Assembly (NCBI GenBank): GCA_021464415.1
Contig: CM038467.1
Location: 69,077,393-69,141,392 of the forward strand
Direction of reading: 5' to 3'
Length of the DNA: 64,000 bases
DNA from: Lonicera japonica
Taxonomy: Eukaryota; Streptophyta; Magnoliopsida; Dipsacales; Caprifoliaceae
Within the stretch, counting starts at the first letter, position 1. Each line of letters starts with the position of its first letter. The notes beneath the pieces were generated by a model. The model did no database searches. It was not told where the DNA came from and saw nothing but the letters and a program-made list of their open reading frames with translations. A program made the translations under genes and the position numbers. This document shows positions 32,830 through 43,689 of the stretch, piece after piece.

Positions 32830-34335
32830 GATAGCACTCAATTCTTTTTCCTGTTAACAAAATTAAATGATTGTTGCGCATGCATGTATAAGAAGACAAG
32901 AGATAAACTATATTTTTATGCCTATTATGCGTGTGCTATTAAAATATAAATAATGTAAAAATAAACAGTTAAAACTAAATAAAGTAGCAGTTAGGAGCGT
33001 GAGAGTTTGAATCTCGTTCCTTACGCTAAAATATATGAAAACTTTTTCTTTTCGTTTTTTTGATAAAATATAAATATACAAAGGAAAAATAGAAAAACAA
33101 AAATTTGACTCAGACTTTAATAACTGCCAAAATGGCTGGCGTTTGGCTTTATGTAAAAATGGATATGTGTAGATGATGGCTGGGTGGTGAGTTATCTAAC
33201 AGTTCACCAGATGGGCGTCTATCCCTATCCCTATCCCCTCATCACCGCATTGTTACATGCTAGGCGTTGATTATTTATCTATTTTTATTAACATTATAAT
33301 TATTATATAGCAGAAAAAATCTAACTTAACTTCTAAAAAGGGCTTTAGAGTTCATTTTATTTTTTGAAAAAAAAAAATACTAGAGAAACACGTAACATTA
33401 CTTAGCTTCTTAATTAGGCACAAGTTCATCAAACGTGTATCATAATTGAAACTTAAACAAAAGTTATTTTAAATACTTTTTAAGGAGCGAAAGAATCCCA
33501 CCAATATATCTTGACTAGTTGTAACCCAAAGATGAAAACAACAGGAATTCAAAATCGGAAAATGATCGGATAAACAATTAACTTTTATAATCAGTTGAAA
33601 AAAGAAATGAGTAATTTTATGAGATGTTCATCTTTCTTTTCTTTTCTTTTTTTCATGAAAAGGATTTTGTACCCACCTCCCAAAGAATGGACTCCATGAA
33701 AAACAAATTCCATGGAAAACCAAAGAAGTAATAAAAAATCTAAGCAATTGAAAATATACAATGTATATATACTGATCTTTTTGAATGGTTGATTGTGCCT
33801 TTGACACATATTACAACCTAATATATCTATACGCTTTCTTTTTGGAACATATCAAGTTACTTAATCTCATTTAGTTTTTTACGACATAATCAATGTAACA
33901 AATTTCATATAATAGAAAGAAATTAAAAAAAAAAAAAAAGGAAGGAAGAAGAAGCTAGTATCTTTTACAATTAACTATGTTGAATTTTTTATTTTCTTTA
34001 AATTACTAATGTCAAATTGAACAATCAACATGAGATGGAAAGAGTAATTTGACATTAATGTTGGTTTTTGTTGTAGCTTTTCTGACTTAAGAACTGCTAT
34101 AATGTGCAAAATTAGACTTAAGGATTGTTTGTTTCATCCTCTTAAGTCTTTGTTAGGTTTATGTTTATTGTTGACTTGATTCCGATACTAAAAGCACATT
34201 TTCTATTGTAATCATTTGTATGCATTGAACTTACCAGATACGTAATACATACTCCAAGATCTCAAGTAAGTATGATGAATGATTTGATTCAAAGTCTAAG
34301 TTGTAGCTGTACGTTAAAATCGAAAATGAAAGCTT
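32830..34335. other. Upstream region of the DUF4220/DUF594 gene and intergenic DNA
   Basis: 5' flank of the minus-strand gene. No convincing TATA box was fixed. About 32,985-33,040 contains GAGAGTTTGAATCTCGTTCC, a B-box-like block suggesting a SINE relic. The remainder is AT-rich, with no gene seen. Confidence 0.4.
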
Positions 34336-35100
34336 TTTCAATCAAATTTGATTTTTAGTGTTTTACCGGTGTTTTTCCCAAGCCTGTCATGTTTCGTCAA
34401 CTTAAATTGATGAGAAAACTCTTGAATAATGTTCCTAAATGTTTCAAGATGTGCCACGTGAATTTGGGTCGAATCAGAGCTTGAACGGATGAAAAATAGG
34501 CAAAAGCAAGAAAGGTACCCCACTTTGCCAAACCAATCCATTGGGCAACTAAAGGATGGACCGATCCTGAGTAATGCCAAACCAGTCCGAGTGGGTTTGT
34601 GGCATAGGCGATGATTTTTGACCTTTTTCATAATTTTTCTTTTACTTTTTAACCTTTTTCAAAAAGGATTTTACCAAGGCTTTTCCTATAAATGATACCC
34701 ATTAGTTTGGGAAGTTTAGATATGATTTTAGAGACTTCTTGAAACAAAAAGATAGACCAAAGCACTCTAAACTTTTGAGAGAGAAGTCCATCACCACCTA
34801 AGGTTTTCATGCCATAAAAGCTCTATCGCCCTTCACTTTTAAGAATTAGGGTTTCAACCGTTCAGGAGGTCCCACGGGAAGGTTTTGGTTGCAATTGAAA
34901 TGGGTTGGACAAGAGCGACTAACATTACGATAAGGGAGATCGCAGACAAGGGTGGAAGACTTTGATCAAGTGCGTAGAAGAAGGCAAAAAGAAAGAAACA
35001 CTACGCCAAGCCATTTACAGTTGGATTCTATGTTTAAGGGATTGATGGAATTGTTGCGAACATTATGATGAATCAATTATTGTAAGTGATCGAGTCTATA
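34336..35100 (+). repeat. Probable remnant of a gypsy LTR and leader
   Basis: The text resembles plant LTR sequence, with GGTCGAATCAGAGCTTGAACG at about 34,468, TATAAATGATACC near 34,687 and a leader that precedes a gypsy reverse transcriptase fragment. The ends are eroded and cannot be fixed. Confidence 0.4.
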
Positions 35101-35155
35101 ATTTTATTTTGATCATAGTGAAGCACTGTCCGTTAGTCTTGAGAATTAGTTGTTC

Positions 35156-35346
35156 ACAGCCTAGTGTTTCACTGTGGGGAGCACTATTGTTTTTCGTTAA
35201 AAAGAAAGATGGTACAATGCGGTTATATATTGATTACATGCAACTAAATAGTGTAACAATCAGAAACAAGTATCCTTTGCCAAGAATTGACGATTTATTT
35301 GACCTGTTGCAGGAGGTCAAAGTGTTTTATAAAATTAACTTGAGGT
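35156..35346 (+). pseudogene. Ty3/gypsy reverse transcriptase fragment
   Basis: About 60 codons carrying the start of a chromovirus-like reverse transcriptase: [17 protein letters not shown], then [16 protein letters not shown] and FYKINLR. The catalytic core with the Asp-Asp pair is missing, and unrelated sequence follows. Confidence 0.8.
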
Positions 35347-35695
35347 ATGTGCATCCACTTATGTCCCGTCCGTAAGTCGTTCATACTTCTTTCACCTACT
35401 TTAACACAATACAACTCTTCGGCACAGGTCTGTAGGAGCAAGTCTTGAAGGCCCTTCATGTTATAATAAGTAGGATCCATTTAGGCAATCGAAAGAGGTT
35501 TGTGCTCAAACGAGGTCTGTTAATCAGACCGAGTGAGGCCTCTTTCCATGTCACGACGCATGTCTACGTGGACTGCCACGTGTCTTATTTGTTTATCCAA
35601 ATGAGGTAAATTAATATTTTGCCCTATTAGTAAGTATATGGCAAACCCAGAAAAACCTCATTAGTAATTCATTAAGTTCTATAATATCTACGGGG
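35347..35695. other. Unassigned sequence between two retrotransposon fossils
   Basis: Possibly part of another LTR (CACGTGTC and CTACGTGGACTGCCACGTG blocks near 35,560-35,585). No coding motif seen. Confidence 0.3.
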
Positions 35696-36129
35696 TACAA
35701 TGAACAAGGGGTTGGTATTTGAAAATTTCGAAACGTTAACTATTAAAGGATTTATGAATTCGGATTACACCGGTGACCTTGACAAGTATAAATCAACTAC
35801 GGTTATGTGTTTACATTGGGTAGCGGTCTGTTGAGTTGGAGTTTGATGATTCAAAGCGTGGTAGCGATGTCTACCACGAAGGCGAAATACATTACAGTAA
35901 TAGAAGTGATCAAGGAGGCCATCTGGCTTCATAGTTTAGTTGGTGATCTAAGTTTGAAGCCAGAAAAAGCGATGTCTAATATCACTTCATTCGGGTAATT
36001 ATTGAAAACAATTGTGTATCTCTAGTTGAGATAGGCACCAAGGATAATCTGGTAGATATATTGACAAAGATTGTTCCGTTGGCTAAGTTTGAGCATTGCT
36101 CAACATTGGTCAATGTCCTTCACTATTGA
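35696..36129 (+). pseudogene. Ty1/copia RNase H fragment with LTR-proximal end
   Basis: Frameshifted remnant showing NSDYTGDLDKYKSTT, then LSWSLMIQSVVAMSTTKAKY and KEAIWLHSLVGDL, and a last piece with DNLVDILTKIVPLAKFEHC before a stop at 36,127-36,129. The order matches the C-terminus of copia polyproteins. About 36,130-36,370 may be the decayed 3' LTR. Confidence 0.78.
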
Positions 36130-36369
36130 TGCCCCTCTGGGGCAGTGATCTTTAGGGATCGGAGTGGGTTATAGGGTCTTATTTGATGAATTAACCAAGG
36201 TGGAGTGCATTAGGGTCTTGTGGAACATCATCAATGTGAATAATTGACGATTTGGCTGACCCACTGGATTTATTTCCTACAAATAGAACCCTTCTCATAG
36301 TTTTATTAATTTTATATTATTTTCTGCCTAAATTAGGGAGTATATTTTAGAGATAATATAAAGCGCTTT

Positions 36370-36626
36370 AATTGTCAGCTATGGTTTGCTTTATGGTTGT
36401 ACTAAGAATTGATCTTCATTAATAATAACTATCAATCAGTTGATTAGTGGCGGTTTTGCCAAAACGACCTAATTACTTACATGCTTGATATGTTCCCCCA
36501 CCCCCTTTAATCTCTTGTTTTTTGTATTACTTGAATAGTAGTGATGTTTACTTGTTTAATTATTGCACGCATAATTTTTCGTAAAGTCCTACACTTATGC
36601 TAGAGCTTATTCTAGCAGTATCTAAG
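36370..36626. other. Intergenic DNA, nothing recognised
   Basis: AT-rich, no repeat or coding remnant identified. Confidence 0.4.
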
Positions 36627-37250
36627 TGTTGCGCCTACCAGCTTATGGGTCGGGCTCAAGGCACCAATTGGGTCCACCGGTCCACGCACATAGTAACGAT
36701 ATTGTCCTAAACTTAAACATCTTTAGACCACAGGTGTGGGGTTTAACTTAAAATGTTTCGTTACTATATGGTGACACTCCCCCACTTAAACACCTCTAAC
36801 TCCACCATAGGCTTTACCAATTCCAGCTATAAGATATAGTGACTCCACCCTTAGCTTCTCCGAGTCTAACTCCACCATAGGCTCCACCAAGTTTAGCTAC
36901 CAAGACGTTTTTTGTAGCGACTTATCACCTTAGACTCTATCGAGTTCTTCTTGACTCTACCATCCACGCACATAGTAACTATATTGTCCCCAACTTAAAA
37001 CACATTTAGGCCACAGGTGTGTGGCTTTAACTTAAAATGCCTTGTTACTATGTGGTGACATTCCCTACATAACTTATCCGAGTCTAACTACACCATAGGC
37101 TCCACTAAGTCCAATTACCAAGACACTTTTTGTAGCAACATATCACCTTACACTCTACCGAGTTCTTCTTGACTCCATCGGTAAGTGGATTCACTTTCGA
37201 CCTTTGATACCAATTGTTGTGCCCACTGGCACATAGATCGGGCTCAGGGC
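36627..37250. repeat. LTR-like repeat with internal tandem duplication
   Basis: TCCACGCACATAGTAAC recurs at 36,681 and 36,963 (282 bp apart) and GAGTTCTTCTTGACTC at about 36,941 and 37,160. The second unit is about 60 bp shorter because it lacks an inner copy of a CTCCACCATAGGC block. The block GTTGCGCCTACCAGC/GGGTCGGGCTCAAGG at the left recurs diverged at about 37,216-37,249. TTTGATACCAATTGTTG near 37,203 resembles the reverse of a tRNA-Met primer site. Probably an old LTR array, family unassigned. Confidence 0.5.
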
Positions 37251-39301
37251 TGTGAACACCTCATTTTGTGACCCTCGCAAGAATCCTAATTTTCAAAGAA
37301 ATGAACACGCATGCATGCACGAGCATTCTTAGATGCACACATACTTTGTACATGTGATACAGGTCAAAGAAGAAAGTCGAAAAGACCCCGGATGAAGAGT
37401 TACAAAATTATCGAAAATTGTCGAAATCGAAAACTGTCAAAACTCCTGGAAACTTGTGAAAGGCGAGTTACGCATTTTGGATCATCCGCAAACTTTGAGA
37501 GTTGTTAGATATTATCAAAAGGAGTAGCATACTCGAAATCAGCTCAATCCGACGGTCGGATCTCCAAAAATTCAGAAAATCATGAGTTTGATTCGGGTGA
37601 TCAAATGGAGGTCTTCTCGAGGTTAAAGTGGTTTGAAGTTTGGTAAGTAGATAGGCATTATTGTGGGGAAGAACATATTCAAAATTCAGCTTTGTCGGAC
37701 CTGGGATCCTCAAGAATCAATTTGTCTACCGTGCAATTATAGTCGAAATGTCCTTCATAGCAAATTAAAATAAATATTGGCCTTCCCGAACTCTGATCGA
37801 CCTCAAATTTGGACACAAGCTAGAAAACATTTGTAGGGAAAACATATCAAAAACTCGGCATACTCCAATGGCTAGAAGTTCAGTTGTCGAGGTTGTTGTA
37901 CGCAAGTACGTTTCCTATGCGGGAACAAACTCTTTGTACCAAGCCAAGGAGACCGAGTCCTTTTCGATCTACGATCGTCTTCAAATTTTTACAGGGTGTA
38001 AAAGACTTATATTTACAATATATATCCAAAATTCAGCACGATCCAACGGTGATAACTTGACTTGTCGTGCAAACAATGGACCTTGTCTACAACAAGTACC
38101 TTTCCTACGCGGAAACAAACTCTTCGTACCAATCAGAACAAACGGGAACCTTTCCGAAATCTGATCGACTTGAAATTTTTACACGATCTAGAAAACTTCT
38201 ATTTTCAGCACATATCCAAAAATTAGGATGATCCAACGGTGGGAAGGCTTCGCGATAAGTTCCAATAGTCCTAGTTGCAATATCTTTTCTTGCTCTCCAA
38301 GTATTTTGACAACTATAAATAGACCCCCCCTCCATTCATTATTATCATCAACAATCAAGGGGATTTCGTGGTACACACCAAGATATCCTTATTCTCTCCC
38401 TCCAAGGAGGCTCAAGTATAATTTTATCTCTCTTCTTTTATTTATTCGACAGTTTTATAATTTATATTCTTGTCTGCATAATTTCTATCACTTGATAGCT
38501 TTTCAAAACCCTTTTTTAAATTGTTTTTCAAAACCAAAGGCGTATAATAAACCCTAATCCAATTCCAAAATAGTATTATTACTTTTTTACTTTTCTAAAA
38601 GCCCAGATTAGCGGTATTGTTATAGGAAGGAATCGATAATAGCTATATATTCAATCTAACTCATAGATTGCGGTGTATATGTGATAAATATTCGATTATG
38701 AGAGCACTAGTGCCATCTATACCGGTTTAATCAATAGACTATGGCATACGATCGGTCAACTAGCCTCATATTATATCGAATATAAGATTCTACATTGAAT
38801 CAGTTTCCGAAAAGCCCAATACTTTACAAAATCACTTGTTTCATTGCATCTACTATTGTCAAACTCTCTTTTTCAAATCACACACACACACACACACTTA
38901 TTTTCAAAATCATGGGCAAACTAGGAAACACATCGTTTTCATCCCATCCCCAAAATCCTGATTTCTAAGGCAAGTACGAAAAGCTATAAAGTAATAGCAA
39001 TAGTATGCAAGAACTAAATTATAACACACGTATATCCTACTCAAGAGACCGAAAGGGCGAATTGGGTGCCTAACACCTTCCCGATTTGTAACTTAATCCC
39101 CGAACCTTCGAATCAACTGGTTTCGCATATATTGTGTATAAGAGGATATTTAGTCCATAAATACGTCTCTTTTACACAAATCTTTTTTGTTTGTTTAGTA
39201 AAACAAACTGGCGACTCTTATTCTTTTCAAAATCGATTTTCAAAGCAATAACGAAATTGCCGCCCACGAGGACCCCCAGGCGTCGAGAACGTGGGTTCTC
39301 A
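37251..39301 (+). repeat. Ogre-type LTR, 5' copy
   Basis: About 2.05 kb starting TGTGAACACCTCATTTTG and ending GTGGGTTCTCA just before the primer site (the end could be 39,303). A promoter TATAAATA lies at 38,314-38,321, followed by a C-rich stretch. It contains an approximate 190-bp internal duplication (CAAGTACGTTTCCTATGCGG at 37,903 and its relative at 38,093), with traces of a third unit upstream. The segment 37,864-38,611 corresponds to 63,256-64,000. Confidence 0.78.
38314..38321 (+). promoter_or_regulatory. TATA box of the Ogre-type LTR
   Basis: TATAAATA followed by GACCCCCCCTCC. The identical motif occurs in the second LTR copy at 63,705-63,712. Confidence 0.7.
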
Positions 39302-39304
39302 CAG

Positions 39305-39322
39305 TGGCGACTCTACTGGGGA
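39305..39322 (+). other. Primer binding site, tRNA-Arg type as in Ogre
   Basis: TGGCGACTCTACTGGGGA, three bases after the LTR end. This is the primer site form known from Ogre-like elements (TGGCGACTCCACTGGGGA) with one difference. Confidence 0.8.
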
Positions 39323-40472
39323 TTTTTTAAGAGGATTAGACTCTAAACAAGGGTAGAATATGCGTGGATAATTATTTTTGTTTGCGTGTTTTTTTTCCGG
39401 CCTTAGTTTTAGGATAACATAGATGTTATTTAGGTGGATACCTTGATTCCCTTTTTGTTTATAATATTTGTTTGAGGAAAATCTTTTCATAAATAAAATT
39501 TGAATGTACTTGAACAAATCCTAAAGCGCTTATCATAATGTACCCCTATAATTGTTATTTTGCACGCACCCACTATCATCATACATTATCGCGAGTGTGA
39601 ATTTACCCTATCAACCTCGGGACCAAAGTCGTGACTAGGCCGTGGACTTGCGGGTCTACACTAGCCAAAAGCGCATGGGACCACTCGCCTTGGCTAAGTA
39701 CCAAACTGAGGTATATCAAGTGACGAGAACACTCACATACCCAGAATGTATATCAAAAGGTCTTAACACGTACTCGCCCTTGGGGTATATAGCAAGACCT
39801 AGCCAAATAGGAGGGAGCCTTAAACCTTACCCTTTTTAACCACACTTGCATATAGGATGTGTTAGCTTAGTACACACGAATTTCTGCATGTTTTCTTGAC
39901 CGTCGGTCGTGAGATTAGTGAACAAAAGGCCTTGTCATAAATACTAACTCTTGGTTTGGCGAGTACGGTCGGGGGCTGTCCAACCCCATCCGTAGAAATC
40001 CTTCACTAAAACTCGTTAGTGAGAATTTTCCTGTCACTATTTTCATGAAAAGTAACTCTAAGAGGAGAGAACTTTCCGATTTTTAAAAAAATATTTTTTA
40101 AAATATTTCTAAAAAACCGAGTCATTTTCCAAAATAAATTTTTCAAAAATTATTTTTTAAAATCAAAAGGTTATAAGAGCACCCCGGGAATTCATATTCC
40201 TACCCTAAACCTATCCACGGGGCTCTCAAGTTGTTGATGTTGGTCCGTTTTTGCCTTATCACCAAAACGTGGTTTTCGATTTTATTTTTCTGTCGAGTCA
40301 TAGTTTTTCGAGAATTATGCAACCCATGGCAAAATATTAATTTTTCGGTCAAATTCCCAACTTCTTTCTTCCCATTCTTCACCACACTCCGATTATCTAC
40401 TGCTGGCACTAGTTGGTTAGGCTCTCAGAGATTCAAACTAAACGACTCACGAAATCAGATTCACCACCAATC
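39323..40472 (+). other. Ogre-type leader
   Basis: Untranslated region of about 1.1 kb. Small reading frames in several phases (for example 39,642-39,839 and 40,231-40,611) have no recognised domain. I regard them as chance. Confidence 0.5.
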
Positions 40473-40975
40473 ATGCCTCCTCATTGTAACACCGAGCTAC
40501 TACTTCATTAAACCGAGGTCGACAATACTGAGGGTAGTTATGGTGAAGCTTCTCATGCAACAGGTCATCCACCTAGTCCTGTTTTCCCGTAAGCTAAGGG
40601 TGGTACCTTAACCCTCAAACATCTATACCATCTAATCCATGATCTGACCCAGTTTGTAGCCATCATGAAGGATCACCAAATGGCTGCCCAAGCCCATCTT
40701 GAGCCCTAATCACTGTCAAAACACCTGCTGAACCGAACTAATTCAATCCAAATCCATACCCAACCGAAGGCAACCAAACTCAAGACCCAGTAGCTCAACC
40801 TAACATTCGCCTCCTAGTTCATATCAACATCAACCACCCACTTCATGTGCCCTTGCCAAAATCGTTGTACCACCGCCGCAAGATCCCAAAACCGCCTGGT
40901 TGAACCCTAAACATAACCAATCCTTTCAAAAGCATAATTCTCAAGCCGTCCTTGATGCAGATCATAGCAACTCCT
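40473..40975 (+). pseudogene. Degenerate gag N-terminal remnant
   Basis: Starts at an ATG reading Met-Pro-Pro-His-Cys and shows low-complexity Pro/His/Gln-rich text with many stops (for example near 40,500, 40,590 and 40,710), as expected of a decayed Ogre/Tat gag N-terminus. No capsid, zinc knuckle, protease or reverse transcriptase follows. Confidence 0.4.
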
Positions 40976-41275
40976 CGAAGACTAGCCGCACCATCATCGT
41001 TCACATACACTGAGGGTGCAGAGGGTATATGCACTGAGGATATTGACAAGAAGACCCGAACAACTCCCTGAAGGCTAGCCTCACCATTATCGTTCACACA
41101 TATTGAGGGTGCAGAGGATATATGCACTGAGGGTATCAACAAGAAGACTCGAACAGCTCCCTAAAGGCTAGCCTCACCATCATCGTTCACACATATTGAG
41201 GGTGCTGAAGGTACATCTACTGAGGGTATCGACAAGAAGACCCGAACAGCTCTCTAAAGACTAGCCTCTCCATTC
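40976..41275 (+). repeat. 93-bp tandem repeat, about three units
   Basis: CTAGCC starts each unit at 40,982, 41,075, 41,168 and 41,261, exactly 93 bp apart. Units share ATCGTTCACACATATTGAGG and AAGAAGACCCGAACA. 93 bp is 31 codons, so the repeat could once have been coding. Confidence 0.88.
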
Positions 41276-41954
41276 ATCATTTGCACTGAGAATGTCCTAC
41301 CCACATCACCATGACCCTGTTGTTGTCAGCAGAACCAAAAACCCTGAAGGTAGAATCAAGTCAACCAACTGGTTTAGCAATTGAAAGCCCCCGCCTCTCT
41401 CAAGAATCAAGCCTGTCCACACCCACTCCTGAAAATGCAGAATATCTGTAAGCCTCCTGAGATTGAGGGTAAGAGCAAAAAGCAATAACGCATACGGACT
41501 CGAAGAAGATAGCAACTTGTCAAAGATGAAAGCATGACGCAGGATCAGTAAAATCTCAAGTCAGCAGCACTCCATTTCTCTTATCACCTTACACCCACTC
41601 ACGAATTGACTGAAAATTAATATTTGTCTTTTCACTGTTGCTATGTTCTCGGAAAATTGTCGGTCTTGCATGCATGCATCTGCACTTAGATAATTTCAAG
41701 TAGCGTAACATACTTCATAAATCAGGCAACTCAAGACTCAAAACCTTTTCAAAACCAAGTTTTTTTAAAAAAAATGGTGCGATGATTTAAGAAGTATGCG
41801 AATACTTGAAATTTAGGCCAGCATATCATAAGCATTTGCATAGTGCATACACATGAACACTTGCATAAGTGTACCGCGCACCAGCCCAAGAATACATAGG
41901 CACTAAGCTCCATGGCCTACTAGACAGGCTTCACCACTACATCCTGGTATATAC
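41276..41954. other. Ogre interior, unassigned
   Basis: No domain recognised. The minus-strand frame at 41,306-41,515 shows no motif. Confidence 0.4.
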
Positions 41955-42410
41955 CTCGATGATTAGTCACACCATCGATGATTAGTCACACCACCATCAC
42001 CGACCAGATTGTCATGATAAGATCACATGTCCTCCCAGAGAGGCAAAACACAATCACATGTCCTCCCAGAGAGTCAAATCACTTCACAAGCCCTCTTGGA
42101 GAGGCAAATCATTTCACAAAGTCTCCCAGAGAGGCGAAGCACCAATCAAAGCCCTTTCTACAAGCACCAGTAAAATCCTAAGCCCTTTTTACAGGCACCA
42201 TTCCAAAGCCCTTTCTATAGGCACCATTCCAAAGTCCTTTCTACAGGCCAATCCAAGCCCTTTTTCACAGGCACCAATCCAATCTAAGTCCTTTCTACAG
42301 GCACCAATCAAATCCTAAGCCCTTTCTACAGGCACGAATCCAATCCAAGCCCTTTCCACAGGCACATACTAAAGCCCTTCCTATAGGCAAACTCAAGCAT
42401 TCTCCAAAAC
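41955..42410 (+). repeat. Two short tandem repeat arrays
   Basis: About 42,025-42,140 has four units of roughly 34 bp built on TCCTCCCAGAGAGGCAAA. About 42,150-42,395 has nine or so units of roughly 26 bp built on AAGCCCTTTCTACAGGCACC. A 20-bp duplication, CGATGATTAGTCACACCA, occurs at about 41,958-41,990. Confidence 0.85.
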
Positions 42411-43220
42411 CAAAAAAGCCCATTTCAAGAGGATATTAGAGAAAGATAAAGAAAGACTATAATGAAAAAAAATTCAAAAAAACACAGGGAACAAGCCCCA
42501 CAAAAAGGAATTTTAGCCTAGCTTCTTCTCACCCAAGAAGTTTTCAAGATACGCTCCCAAAAGGTTTTTGGACCAGAAATCACAAACACAGCACGACGAT
42601 GTCAAATGCGAACTTCCAAAGTAAACATTCTCAAAATCGCAAGGACGATGATGCTCAGAAAACCTAACAAAGTGAGAGAAAACAAAGTAGGTACAAGAAA
42701 ACATTGAAAGAGTAAAAAAGAGGATAAATCCCACAGTGCCAAAAGAAAAGAATATTGAAAAAACAGAAAAGAAAAGAAGATGGCAACGAGAGCCACACCA
42801 AGAGTGACAGCTAGGCTAAAAAGCTCAAGGCTACGTCTTGGGTGAGGAAGGTTGCTAACCTTGCGAAAAAAAAATTAGCTGCATCAAAAAGCTTTCAATC
42901 AATCAAGGAGGAATAAGGGCATCGAAGAACAGAAAATGATACAAGCACAAAAAATTCTCCTATCTCGAAGTTCAGAAACAATAAGCAGAATCGCACCCTA
43001 ATGACAAGAAGAAAAATACCACGGAGGCTAAGCAAGAGGCAAAGTCCAAAATTCATACACGAGGTTCGAGAACAGAGAGAACGTAACTCGATCATTTCTC
43101 AAAAAGAAAGAGGCTAGCCAAAAGTACTTCTTTTTAAAAAAATTGAAAAAAGAAAAAGATATCACACCAGAACTTTCTCTCTCTATTTCTCTATGTCCGC
43201 TCAGAGACTCTCACTCCCTC
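42411..43220. other. Ogre interior, A-rich, unassigned
   Basis: Purine-rich on the plus strand. Minus-strand reading frames (42,513-42,734, 42,602-42,796, 42,895-43,095) are hydrophobic by composition and show no family motif. Nothing else recognised. Confidence 0.4.
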
Positions 43221-43224
43221 AGCA

Positions 43225-43500
43225 AATCAATTTTTGTCACCACATATCATCAATCACCCACATCTTAGCCCCGTATCAGCATATCCCCAGCAAATCACCA
43301 ACCCTCAGCCTTTATCCTAACCAGTAGAACTTAGCATATCCTCAGCAGACCACCATTCATCATATCCCAAGCAGATTACCAACCCTCAACCTTTTCCTAA
43401 CCAGTAAGATTCATCATATCCTCAGTAGACCTCAAATCATCATATCCCCAGCATATCATCAACCTTCAGCTTTTATCTTAACCAGTAGGAATCCTCAATT
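43225..43500 (+). repeat. 81-bp tandem repeat, about three units
   Basis: ACCCTCAGCC-type blocks start at 43,301, 43,382 and 43,462 (81 and 80 bp apart). Each is followed by TAACCAGTAG and a CATATCCCCAGCA block. Confidence 0.8.
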
Positions 43501-43689
43501 TTTTTCTGCATAATATCAATTCTCATTTCACCAGCAACTTTTACTCTAAATCACCAACACCAAAGTAGTGTCTTCAGTGGATCATCAAACGTCCCCAGCA
43601 GACCATCTTCCCCAGCCTCTCAAACCCAAAGCAAGGTCCCTAATAGATCATCTGCCTTCACCCCTTCAAAAGAACCAAATCAGAATGAG

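Noticed and set aside
32612..32899. Alternative minus-strand frame and longer N-terminus for the DUF4220/DUF594 gene
   Set aside because: It overlaps the real frame in another phase. The longer version of the real gene begins with TTG at 32,841, so ATG at 32,829 was chosen.
32985..33040. tRNA gene
   Set aside because: Only a B-box-like block is present. No cloverleaf can be drawn, so it is treated as a possible SINE relic.
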